The notes under the pieces were generated by a model, which was not told the DNA's origin, did no database searches, and worked only from the letters and a program-made list of their open reading frames with translations. 64,000 nucleotides of DNA from Methylobacterium sp. 2A. Its GTDB lineage: Bacteria; Pseudomonadota; Alphaproteobacteria; Rhizobiales; Beijerinckiaceae. The first letter of the stretch is position 1. Each line of letters begins with the position of its first letter. A program made the translations under genes and the position numbers. The DNA is taken from positions 1 through 64,000 of the forward strand of contig NZ_VUOK01000045.1 in the NCBI RefSeq assembly GCF_009806555.1, given 5' to 3'. This document shows positions 16,234 through 23,010 of this stretch, piece after piece.

Positions 16234-16255
16234 CAGGTGTAACTTTTGGTGTACC
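16234..16255 (+). repeat. Putative integrase arm-type site, right
   Basis: It matches the left arm site (3962-3983) in 20 of 22 positions, in the same orientation, and again contains two GGTGTA hexamers 12 bp apart. It lies 71 bp inside attR. The rest of 16089-16326 shows no gene. Confidence 0.55.
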
Positions 16256-16326
16256 AAGGCCTCTTGAGCATTGAGGCGAACCGTTATAACTCAACACGTT
16301 AGGACACCCTACAAAGCCGTTTGGCT

Positions 16327-16342
16327 CTCTCCACCGGCACCA
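16327..16342 (+). repeat. attR core (16-bp direct repeat)
   Basis: An exact copy of the tRNA-Thr 3' end (CTCTCCACCGGCACCA) without the rest of the tRNA. It marks the right border of the element. Confidence 0.85.
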
Positions 16343-16400
16343 AGACGTTCCCGGCGCTGCGGATGCGCGACCCAGGAGCGCGCTCTCGATCGCGAGGCCT

Positions 16401-16437
16401 TGGAGCGCTCTCCGCCGAAGTGGAATCCCGTTCGGCG
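16401..16437 (+). repeat. Dispersed intergenic repeat, copy B
   Basis: The first 19 bp are identical to 1384-1402 and the following 18 bp are related (TGGAATCCCGTTCGGCG end). It lies between attR and the suyB remnant, in host DNA. Confidence 0.5.
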
Positions 16438-16479
16438 CAAGAGAGCGCGTTGCGACGAAGGCTGAGAGCCGTGCTCGAT

Positions 16480-16759
16480 GGCGGCCGCGTGCGTGACCCA
16501 GATGGCGGCGGGCTCATAGTCCATACCTTCCCGACCGGTCAGGGCAACCCGATCGGCCCGGTGATCGAGATCACCGGCCCCGGCGCCGTGCGCACCCTGG
16601 GCGAACCGATCGACGCCGACGTCTCGGATGTGCTCGGCCGCGCGATGACGATCCCGCAGGCGCGCGACGCGCTGATCGCCATGGTGGCACGTACCGCCAG
16701 CGGCCGAATCCCTCGACAACCGGGAATTCGTGACGACGAAGCTGTACCGTAACGCCTGA
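16480..16759 (+). pseudogene. suyB: 3' remnant of suyB (sulfolactate sulfo-lyase large subunit)
   Basis: Reading from about 16480, the frame gives GGGLIVHTFPTGQGNPIG and PVIEITG, then DADVSDVLG, the C-terminal pattern of UxaA/SuyB-type lyases. After ARTASG the reading shifts by one base and continues as ESLDNREFVTTKLYRNA to TGA 16757-16759, a typical SuyB C-terminus. So there is one frameshift and a missing N-terminal 70 percent or more, probably also a small in-frame loss after GQGNPIG. SuyAB splits sulfolactate into pyruvate and sulfite. It sits directly before the slcC-like gene, as expected for a sulfolactate operon. Identification is by motif recall. Confidence 0.55.
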
Positions 16760-16818
16760 CGCGTCGGTCCGGCGCCCATGCGACAGGCGCCGGACCAAAG
16801 GAGAAACGAGGAGAGACC

Positions 16819-17760
16819 ATGCCCAGGGTCGTCATCAGCGAATTCATGGACGAGGCGGCGATCGCCGAGGAGCTTGCCGGCTTCGACACCCTGTACGATC
16901 CCGGCCTCGTCGACCGGCCGGACGGACTGGCGGCGGCGCTGGCCGGGGCCGACGCCCTGATCGTGCGCAACCGGACCCAGGTGCGCGGCCCCCTGCTGGA
17001 CGCCGCCCGGACTCTGAAGGTGGTGGGCCGCCTCGGGGTCGGGCTCGACAACATCGACGTGGCGGCCTGCCGGGATCGTGGCATCGCGGTCTACCCGGCG
17101 ACCGGCGCCAATGACGGCGCCGTGGCCGAGTACGTCCTGGCCACCGCGCTGCTGCTGCTGCGCGGCGCCTACGGGGCGACGGCGCGCGTCGCCGCCGGCA
17201 CGTGGCCGCGCAACGCCCTGATGGGCCGCGAGATCGGCGGCAAGCGTCTCGGCCTCCTCGGGTTCGGGTCGATCGCCCGCGAGACCGCCCGCCGGGCCGC
17301 GGCTCTGGGCATGGAGATCGCCGCCCACGATCCGTTCGTCGCCCCCGACGACCCCGCCTGGATGCCGGATCACGGCCCGGTCCGCAGCCTCGAGCGCGAC
17401 GCGCTGATCGCCGGGAGCGACGTGCTCTCCCTGCACGTCCCGCTCACCGGCCAGACCCGCAACCTGATCGATGCCGCCGCCCTCGCCCGGATGCCGAAGG
17501 GCGCGATCCTGATCAACGCCGCGAGGGGCGGGATCGTGGACGAGGCCGCGGTGGCGTCCGCCCTGCGCACCGGCCATCTCGGCGGCGCAGCCCTCGACGT
17601 GTTCGACCGCGAGCCCCTCGACGCGCAGGCCGGTGCCGTCTTCGCGGATGTGCCGAACCTGATCCTGACGCCGCACATCGCCGGGGTGACCCGGGAATCG
17701 AACGTGCGCGTCTCCTCCGTCACGGCCCGGGCCGTGCGCCGCCACCTGTCGGGAGGCTGA
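16819..17760 (+). CDS. slcC: D-2-hydroxyacid dehydrogenase, (S)-sulfolactate dehydrogenase-like
   Basis: 313 aa, NAD-dependent D-isomer-specific 2-hydroxyacid dehydrogenase. The Rossmann motif is LGLLGFGSIARETARRAAAL (about 147-166). The catalytic Arg lies in INAARGGIVDE, the Glu follows in the FDREPL segment, and the His is in LTPHIAGVT. A GGAGA-containing leader precedes the ATG. Within the superfamily, the opening MPRVVISEFMDE and the flanking suyB and comC remnants point to SlcC, which oxidises (S)-sulfolactate to sulfopyruvate. The family overlaps with phosphoglycerate and hydroxypyruvate enzymes, so specificity is inferred from context. Confidence 0.75.
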   Translation: MPRVVISEFMDEAAIAEELAGFDTLYDPGLVDRPDGLAAALAGADALIVRNRTQVRGPLLDAARTLKVVGRLGVGLDNIDVAACRDRGIAVYPATGANDGAVAEYVLATALLLLRGAYGATARVAAGTWPRNALMGREIGGKRLGLLGFGSIARETARRAAALGMEIAAHDPFVAPDDPAWMPDHGPVRSLERDALIAGSDVLSLHVPLTGQTRNLIDAAALARMPKGAILINAARGGIVDEAAVASALRTGHLGGAALDVFDREPLDAQAGAVFADVPNLILTPHIAGVTRESNVRVSSVTARAVRRHLSGG

Positions 17761-17764
17761 GGCG

Positions 17765-17880
17765 ATGCCGGCCCCGACCCTGCCGGAGGCCGGGGACCTG
17801 GCCGCACGGGCCCTCACCCGCCGCGGTCGCGGCGAGGCGCGTCGCCCGGGCGCTGGTCGGCGCGGAGCCGGACGGCCTGT
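17765..17880 (+). pseudogene. comC: 5' remnant of a comC-like (Ldh2 family) sulfolactate dehydrogenase
   Basis: An ATG 4 bp after the slcC stop opens PTLPEAGDLAARALTR. After about 20 codons the frame shifts and continues as RRVARALVGAEPDGLS, the Ldh2-family pattern that normally leads into SSHG. After DGLS the similarity stops at a strong hairpin. The catalytic and NADPH regions are gone. ComC would reduce sulfopyruvate to (R)-sulfolactate, the partner reaction to SlcC. The 374-bp gap up to 18134 holds nothing else coding. Confidence 0.6.
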
Positions 17881-17912
17881 CCCTGCGCCCTGCCGGGCGC
17901 AGGGACAGGCCG
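17873..17912. repeat. Strong 18-bp inverted repeat
   Basis: Perfect arms of 18 bp (17873-17890 and 17895-17912) flank a TGCC loop. It begins exactly where the comC-like reading loses similarity, so it may be the scar of an inserted palindromic repeat. No T-tract follows, so it is not a standard terminator. Confidence 0.7.
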
Positions 17913-18134
17913 GCAAGGGCGCGGGCGACGCGCGCTTGGCCGAGATCCGGGCCCTGTCATGCGTATTGCCCCGTTCGGCGGGCCGACGTAAGCGGGTAGA
18001 GGGAGCGGTGCTGGATACAACCTTCGACGCTCTGCCCGCAGGTGGGGCTCGGCGTCGTCACGCGATGGAATGGTCAGGCGAAGGGCAGACAGGTGCGGGA
18101 CGCCCCGGGGCGTCGGCTTCCGGAAGCGACCGTC

Positions 18135-19229
18135 ATGAGCGCTGACGCCTCCTCGAAAACCCCCTCCGGCGCGGCCGCATCGCAGCCGGCGGCCAGGACC
18201 GGCCTCGGCACCGCGCTCCTGCCCGGCATCGGCCTGTGCGCGGCGATCACCGCCGTGGCGATGGCCGCCCAGGCCCTGGAGGAGCGCGCCACCGGCCATC
18301 CCTATGTCGAGGCCCTGGTGCTCGCGATCCTGATCGGCATCGCGGTGCGCACCGCCTGGACGCCGGATGCGCGCTTCCGCACCGGCATCGCCTTCTCGGC
18401 CAAGCAGCTCCTCGAAGTCGCCGTGGTGCTGCTCGGCGCCTCGCTGAGCCTCGGGGCGATCCTCGCCTCCGGCCCGGCGCTGCTCGCCGGCATCGTCGGC
18501 ACCGTGGTGATCGGCATCGCGGCGAGCATCGCGATCTGCCGGGCGCTCGGCCTGCCGGCCCGGATGGCGATCCTGGTGGCGTGCGGCAACGCCATCTGCG
18601 GCAATTCGGCCATCGCGGCCGTGGCCCCCGTCATCGGCGCCGAGCCGAAGGACATCGCCGCCGCCATCGCGTTCACGGCCGTGCTCGGCGTGCTGATGGT
18701 GCTCGGCCTGCCGCTGTTCGTGCCGCTCGCGGGCCTGAGCGACAACCAGTACGGCGTGCTGGCCGGCCTCACCGTCTACGCCGTGCCGCAGGTGCTGGCC
18801 GCCACCGTGCCGGTGAGCCTGCTCTCGACCCAGGTCGGCACCCTGGTGAAGCTCGTGCGCGTGCTGATGCTCGGCCCCGTGGTGGTGGCGTTCTCGCTGA
18901 TCGCCCCCCGGCTGCCGCAGGCGGACCCGGGCGCGGCCCGCCCCGCGCCGGCCCGGCCGGGGCTGACCAAGCTGGTGCCGTGGTTCATCCTCGGCTTCCT
19001 GGCGCTCGCCACCCTGCGCTCGCTGGGCCTCGTGCCGGACGCCGCCGTGACGCCGCTGACCCGGCTCGCGGGCGTGCTGACGATCCTGTCCATGGCGGCG
19101 CTCGGCCTCGGCGTCGATGTGCGCGTGCTGGCCCGGGTCGGCGGCCGCGTCACCCTGGCGGTCACCGCCTCGCTCGCCGTCCTCGTCGCGGTGAGCCTCT
19201 GCCTCATCTCCGGGCTCGCGATCCGGTAG
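18135..19229 (+). CDS. YeiH/UPF0324 family putative sulfate or sulfite exporter
   Basis: 364 aa from ATG 18135 (a GTG at 18042 would add 31 non-family residues). About ten hydrophobic segments. The family blocks VEALVLAILIGIAVRTAW, FSAKQLLEVAVVLLGASLSL and CGNAICGNSAIAAVAPVI are clear. The family (COG2855) includes exporters proposed to remove sulfite or sulfate during sulfonate breakdown. The place between slcC and the sulfite dehydrogenase fits that role. The substrate is not shown by sequence. Confidence 0.8.
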   Translation: MSADASSKTPSGAAASQPAARTGLGTALLPGIGLCAAITAVAMAAQALEERATGHPYVEALVLAILIGIAVRTAWTPDARFRTGIAFSAKQLLEVAVVLLGASLSLGAILASGPALLAGIVGTVVIGIAASIAICRALGLPARMAILVACGNAICGNSAIAAVAPVIGAEPKDIAAAIAFTAVLGVLMVLGLPLFVPLAGLSDNQYGVLAGLTVYAVPQVLAATVPVSLLSTQVGTLVKLVRVLMLGPVVVAFSLIAPRLPQADPGAARPAPARPGLTKLVPWFILGFLALATLRSLGLVPDAAVTPLTRLAGVLTILSMAALGLGVDVRVLARVGGRVTLAVTASLAVLVAVSLCLISGLAIR

Positions 19230-19290
19230 GCGCCGGCTGGCCGACCCGGTATCCTCCCCCGGGGAGCCCGACTGACTGGAGCGAAGAGCG

Positions 19291-20532
19291 ATGACGCGCG
19301 ATCCCGACGATCCGCCGGCCCGGCGGCGCTTCCTCGTCCAGGGCGCAGCCGCGGCGGCGGCCCTGGTGGGCGGACGCGCCCGGGCGGAGGAGGCGGCGCC
19401 CCCCGCCATCCCGGCGTGGATGAAGGCGCCCGGCGCCGATGTCGGCAGCCAGACCTACGGCACGCCCTCGCGCTTCGAGGCGGACGTGATCCGCAACGTG
19501 CCCAAGGGCCTCAAGCAGTACACCTCCGCGTCGAGCCGCACGCCGCTCCAGGATCTCGACGGCATCCTGACGCCGAACGGCCTGTTCTACGAGCGCCACC
19601 ACGGCGGCATCCCGGACATCGACCCCGCCCGGCACCGGCTGATGATCCACGGGCTCGTCGAGACGCCGCTGATCCTGACGATGGACGACATCCGCCGCTT
19701 CCCGTCGGAATCGCACATCTACTTCCTCGAATGCTCAGGGAATCCGGGCTTCGAGGCGATCAAGGGCAGGACGGCCTCGGACCTCGTCGGCCTCGTCAGC
19801 TGCGCCGAGTGGACCGGCGTGCGCCTCGCGACGGTTCTGCGCGAAGCCGGGCTCAAGCCGGAGGCGCGATGGGTCGTGGCCGAGGGCGCCGATGCCGCCG
19901 CCCTCACCCGCAGCATCCCGATCGCGAAATGCCTGGATGACGCGCTGCTGGTCTACAGCCAGAACGGCGAGCGGCTGCGCCCGCAGCAGGGCTACCCGCT
20001 GCGGGTGATCCTGCCCGGCTTCGAGGGCAACATGAACGTGAAGTGGCTGCGCCGCCTCAACGTGACGGCGGAGCCGGCCTATTCCCGCGAGGAGACGTCG
20101 AAGTACACCGACCTGATGCCGGACGGCACGGCCCGGCAATTCACCTTCGTGATGGAGGCGAAGTCGATCATCACGCGGCCCTCCGGCACCCAGCGGATCG
20201 CCCAAGGCTTCCACGAGATCACCGGCATCGCCTGGAGCGGGCGCGGCAAGATCCGGGGCGTTCAGGTCACGACCGACGGGGGGAAGACCTGGCAGGACGC
20301 CGCCCTGCAGGAGCCGGTCCTGACCCGGGCGCTGACGCGTTTCCGCCTGCCCTGGACCTGGGACGGCCAGCCGACCACCCTCATGAGCCGGGCGATCGAC
20401 GAGACCGGCTACGTGCAGCCGAGCTTTTCGGATCTGACCGCCGTGCGCGGGCTCAAGTCCTTCTACCACAACAACGCGACCGTGCCCTGGCGCATCGCGG
20501 AGAGCGGCGAGGTGAGCAATGGCTACGCGTGA
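19291..20532 (+). CDS. Sulfite dehydrogenase, molybdopterin subunit (SorA/SoxC type)
   Basis: 413 aa. A twin-arginine signal (ARRRFLVQGAAAAAALVGG, residues about 10-30) sends it folded to the periplasm. The oxidoreductase molybdopterin domain carries the Mo-ligand Cys in YFLECSGNPGFE, then the dimerisation domain (SIITRPSGTQ onward). It oxidises sulfite to sulfate, passing electrons to the downstream cytochrome c. The 3' end overlaps the cytochrome gene by 14 bp. The Cys context is SoxC-like, yet no other sox genes are nearby, so a SorAB-like stand-alone enzyme is more likely. Start 19291 follows GGAGCGAAGAG. Confidence 0.88.
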   Translation: MTRDPDDPPARRRFLVQGAAAAAALVGGRARAEEAAPPAIPAWMKAPGADVGSQTYGTPSRFEADVIRNVPKGLKQYTSASSRTPLQDLDGILTPNGLFYERHHGGIPDIDPARHRLMIHGLVETPLILTMDDIRRFPSESHIYFLECSGNPGFEAIKGRTASDLVGLVSCAEWTGVRLATVLREAGLKPEARWVVAEGADAAALTRSIPIAKCLDDALLVYSQNGERLRPQQGYPLRVILPGFEGNMNVKWLRRLNVTAEPAYSREETSKYTDLMPDGTARQFTFVMEAKSIITRPSGTQRIAQGFHEITGIAWSGRGKIRGVQVTTDGGKTWQDAALQEPVLTRALTRFRLPWTWDGQPTTLMSRAIDETGYVQPSFSDLTAVRGLKSFYHNNATVPWRIAESGEVSNGYA

Positions 20533-21058
20533 CGCCCGCGCACTCGCGGCCGCCCTCGTCCTGCTCGGCCTCGCCGGCGCGGCGCGCGCCGCGGAGCGCT
20601 ACGGCATCGGCCGGACGGCGACCGAGGCCGAGATCGCCGCCTGGAACATCGACATCGACCGCGAGGGCCGGAAGCTGCCCCCGGGCAGCGGCAGCGTCGC
20701 CCAGGGCCGCGCGGTGTTCGAGGCGCAATGCGCGTCCTGCCACGGCGCCCGCGGCGAGGGTGGAGTCGGCGATCCGCTGGTCGGCGGCCAGGGCAGCCTG
20801 GCCTCGGCCAAGCCGCTCAAGACGGTCGGCAGCTTCTGGCCCTACGCGCCGACCCTGTTCGACTACATCCGCCGGGCCATGCCGATGAACGCCCCGGAAT
20901 CGCTCAGCGCCGACGAGGTCTACGCGGTCTCGGCCTACATCCTGAACCTGAACGGACTCGTGCCGGACGAGGCCGTGCTCGACGCTCATGCCCTGGCGGC
21001 GGTGCGGATGCCGAACCGCGACGGTTTCGTCCCGGATCCCCGGCCGGATGTCCGCTGA
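20519..21058 (+). CDS. c-type cytochrome subunit of sulfite dehydrogenase
   Basis: 179 aa with a Sec signal peptide (ALAAALVLLGLAGAARA). One haem-binding CASCH near residue 75, and a likely axial Met in RAMPMNAPESL. The N-terminal ERYGIGRTATEAEIAAWNID is typical of cytochromes encoded beside SoxC/SorA proteins. It accepts electrons from the Mo subunit and passes them to the respiratory chain. It overlaps the previous gene by 14 bp, implying coupled expression. Confidence 0.85.
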   Translation: MATRDARALAAALVLLGLAGAARAAERYGIGRTATEAEIAAWNIDIDREGRKLPPGSGSVAQGRAVFEAQCASCHGARGEGGVGDPLVGGQGSLASAKPLKTVGSFWPYAPTLFDYIRRAMPMNAPESLSADEVYAVSAYILNLNGLVPDEAVLDAHALAAVRMPNRDGFVPDPRPDVR

Positions 21059-21174
21059 CGGTTGGCGGCGCTCCGGATCGCCGGAAGAGCTGGGCGGCAA
21101 ACCACGCGCGCGCCCTCCCCTCTGCGAGGTCGGGAGAGGCGTGAAATCGGGATCGTTCGCCCCGCTCATCCGCC

Positions 21175-21335
21175 GTTCAGGTGGCGCGACTGATATTTGC
21201 CACGGCCAAGCTATAGATAAGTATTTCTGGATTGTAACCGAAGACATATTTTGAAAAAACAGAGACAAGCTGGGCCATTTCAAGATTAAAATTGGCTGAA
21301 TGCCCAATTCAGAACCGATTAAATCCGTAAGGCCT
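21175..21335. other. AT-rich intergenic segment upstream of nepR
   Basis: The 388-bp gap 21059-21446 holds no gene. The part at 21175-21335 is far AT-richer than its surroundings and includes a small CTGAAT/ATTCAG inverted repeat (21296-21312). A promoter for nepR-ecfG is expected here, but I do not find a clean EcfG-type GGAAC-N17-CGTT. Confidence 0.35.
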
Positions 21336-21446
21336 AACAGCGCCGCCGGATGGCGATGAGGCGCATCTCAGCCACGGCCGGGCATCGGATCGGGGCGGCG
21401 GATCGCAAGACCCCGCGGGGCATCGCGCTCGGCACGAGGCGCAACC

Positions 21447-21689
21447 ATGACGGGGAGCACGGACGAGCGGGCGGTCGCCCGCATCTCGCAGGCGGATGCG
21501 GCCGACACGGTCGTCCCGTTCCCGGCGGCACGGCGGCCCCGCGCGCCACGTCGCGTGATCGATGCGGCGGTCCGGGAGCGGATCGGGCGCGGCCTGCGCC
21601 TGCACGACGCGGACGTCCTGGCCCTCCCGGTCCCGGACCGGCTCCTGACGCTCCTCGACGCCCTCGCCGACACGGAGGCCCAGCCATGA
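21447..21689 (+). CDS. nepR: NepR-like anti-sigma factor
   Basis: 80 aa. The core RERIGRGLRLHDADVLALP followed by VPDRLLTLLDAL matches NepR, which reads IGxxLRxxYDDVxxEPVPDRLLxLL; NepR sequesters EcfG until phosphorylated PhyR displaces it. Residues 1-40 are an unconserved basic tail. Its stop overlaps the sigma gene start by 4 bp (ATGA), the classic layout. No phyR lies next to it, so the partner must be elsewhere or this is a secondary pair. Confidence 0.75.
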   Translation: MTGSTDERAVARISQADAADTVVPFPAARRPRAPRRVIDAAVRERIGRGLRLHDADVLALPVPDRLLTLLDALADTEAQP

Positions 21690-22282
21690 CCCTGATGCTC
21701 CAAGCCGCCCCCGCGGGGAGCGGATCCGGACCGGCTCCGGCGGGCACCGATCCCGAGATGCGCGATCTCCTGCTGGGGGCGATCCCGGCGCTGCGGGCCT
21801 TCGCGTTCTCGCTGACCTACGATCTCGACCGATCGGACGACCTCGTGCAGGACACCCTGGTCCGGGCCTGGATCAACGCCGCGAGCTTCCGCCGGGGGAC
21901 CAACCTGACCGCGTGGCTGTTCACGATCCTGCGCAACCTGTTCTACTCGGAGCAGCGCAAGCGCAAGCGCGAGGTCGAGGACGCCGACGGGGTCCATGCC
22001 GGGAAGCTGACCAGCCTGCCCGAGCAGGAGGTCCGGATGGAGATGGCGCAGTTCCAGAGCGCCCTGAACCAGCTCCCGGCCGCCCAGCGTGAGGCGCTGG
22101 TCCTGGTCGGCGCCCAGAGCTTCACCTACGAGGAGGCGGCGGCGATCTGCGGCGTCGCGGTCGGCACGATCAAGAGCCGGGTCAGCCGCGCGCGCGTCCG
22201 GCTGATCGAGGTGCTGGGCATGGAGGGGACCGACGATATCGGCCCCGACGCGCAGACCCGGGCGGCCCTCGACGGCGGCTGA
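21686..22282 (+). CDS. ecfG: ECF sigma factor, EcfG-like
   Basis: 198 aa. Region 2 reads RAFAFSLTYDLDRSDDLVQD, then LVRAWINAASFRRGTNLTAW, and region 4 has LNQLPAAQREALVLVGAQ followed by TYEEAAAICGVAVGTIKSR. These are strong EcfG (ECF15) patterns. The sigma factor directs the general stress response in Alphaproteobacteria. It is translationally coupled to nepR. The C-terminal 20 residues are a poorly conserved tail. Confidence 0.88.
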   Translation: MTLMLQAAPAGSGSGPAPAGTDPEMRDLLLGAIPALRAFAFSLTYDLDRSDDLVQDTLVRAWINAASFRRGTNLTAWLFTILRNLFYSEQRKRKREVEDADGVHAGKLTSLPEQEVRMEMAQFQSALNQLPAAQREALVLVGAQSFTYEEAAAICGVAVGTIKSRVSRARVRLIEVLGMEGTDDIGPDAQTRAALDGG

Positions 22283-22307
22283 TCAAGGCTCGGTCCGGTC
22301 CTGGTTT

Positions 22308-22438
22308 CGAAAGGTCGAGACCTTTCGCGGGTGCAGGGCAGAGCCCTGCGACACGGCTCTTCCACCCCCTGCGGGGGGGGGGAGAGCCGTTCGTCGGGGT
22401 TTCACCCCGACACCCCACCAAAGGGCTGAGCCCTTTGG
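22308..22438. repeat. Five consecutive perfect hairpins (structured intergenic repeat)
   Basis: Five inverted repeats lie head to tail: 22308-22327 (9-bp arms), 22333-22349 (7), 22353-22390 (8, with a C-tract facing a 10-G run in its loop), 22394-22410 (7) and 22418-22438 (9). Each has its own unrelated arm sequence. It fills the gap between convergent ecfG and the isochorismatase-like gene. It could act as a bidirectional transcription barrier or a structured RNA; modular repeats of this style are known in alphaproteobacterial genomes. Confidence 0.8.
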
Positions 22439-22460
22439 AATCCCCGTTCGGAACGAAGCC

Positions 22461-23006
22461 TCACTTGATCAGCCGGACGACCTCGCGGAAGCGCGGGTGC
22501 CGGGCCGTGCCGAGCCATTCGAACACCACCATCTCGGTGGTGACGATCTCGGCGCCGTGGGCCGCCATCCGGGCGAGTCCCGCATCCCGGTTCTCGATCT
22601 TCCGGGAGCCCACCGCGTCGGCGACCACGGTGACGCGCCGCCCCGCTTCCAGCAGTCCGAGCACCGTCTGCAGCACGCAGATATGCGCCTCGCAGCCGGC
22701 CACCACGCAGTCGCGCCCGTCCGGCAGGCGGTCGAGGAAGCCCGGCGCCCGCGTGGCGCCGAAACTCATCTTCGGAAAGGCCGCCCCGGGCTCGGGGGCA
22801 AGCTCCGGCACGGTCGGCCCGAGGCCGCCGGCATTCTGCTCGGTGACCAGCACCGGTACGTCGAGGAGCCGCGCGGCCGTGGTGAGGCGGCCCGTGTTGG
22901 CGATCACGTCGGCGCCCCCGGCGATGGCCGGCATCAGCCGGACCTGAACGTCGATGACGAGGAGCAGCGAGCGGGCGGGGTCGATCAGCGGCATCGGACG
23001 CGGCAC
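22461..23006 (-). CDS. Isochorismatase-family cysteine hydrolase
   Basis: 181 aa (a second ATG four codons in is also possible). The triad is visible: Asp in LLVIDVQ, Lys in PKMSFGA and the nucleophile Cys in VVAGCEAHICV. The protein resembles YcaC-type hydrolases, whose substrate is unknown. The start lies 5 bp from the asparaginase stop, so the two are probably one transcript, asparaginase first. This pairing hints at amide or nicotinamide-type substrates, but that is speculation. Confidence 0.8.
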   Translation of the reverse strand: MPRPMPLIDPARSLLLVIDVQVRLMPAIAGGADVIANTGRLTTAARLLDVPVLVTEQNAGGLGPTVPELAPEPGAAFPKMSFGATRAPGFLDRLPDGRDCVVAGCEAHICVLQTVLGLLEAGRRVTVVADAVGSRKIENRDAGLARMAAHGAEIVTTEMVVFEWLGTARHPRFREVVRLIK

Positions 23007-23010
23007 AGCC

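Larger units (their letters stand above)
3889..16342. mobile_element. Integrative element in the tRNA-Thr 3' end (satellite or decayed prophage)
   Basis: It is bounded by a perfect 16-bp direct repeat, CTCTCCACCGGCACCA, at 3889-3904 (tRNA 3' end) and 16327-16342. Just inside attL is a tyrosine integrase. Base composition is visibly lower in GC than the flanks. Cargo in order: integrase, HEPN-like protein, non-coding repeats and a terminator, a polymerase-palm protein, a small protein, a tail lysozyme-like protein, an ApeA-like protein (minus), a serine recombinase, small phage-like genes and a DUF488 pair (minus). No terminase, portal, capsid or tail-tube gene is seen, so it is not a complete phage. 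Confidence 0.85.

Noticed and set aside
16321..16752. 143-aa frame starting at attR taken as an intact gene
   Set aside because: Only its second half has protein-like sequence and that half matches the C-terminus of SuyB with a frameshift, so it is treated as a pseudogene.
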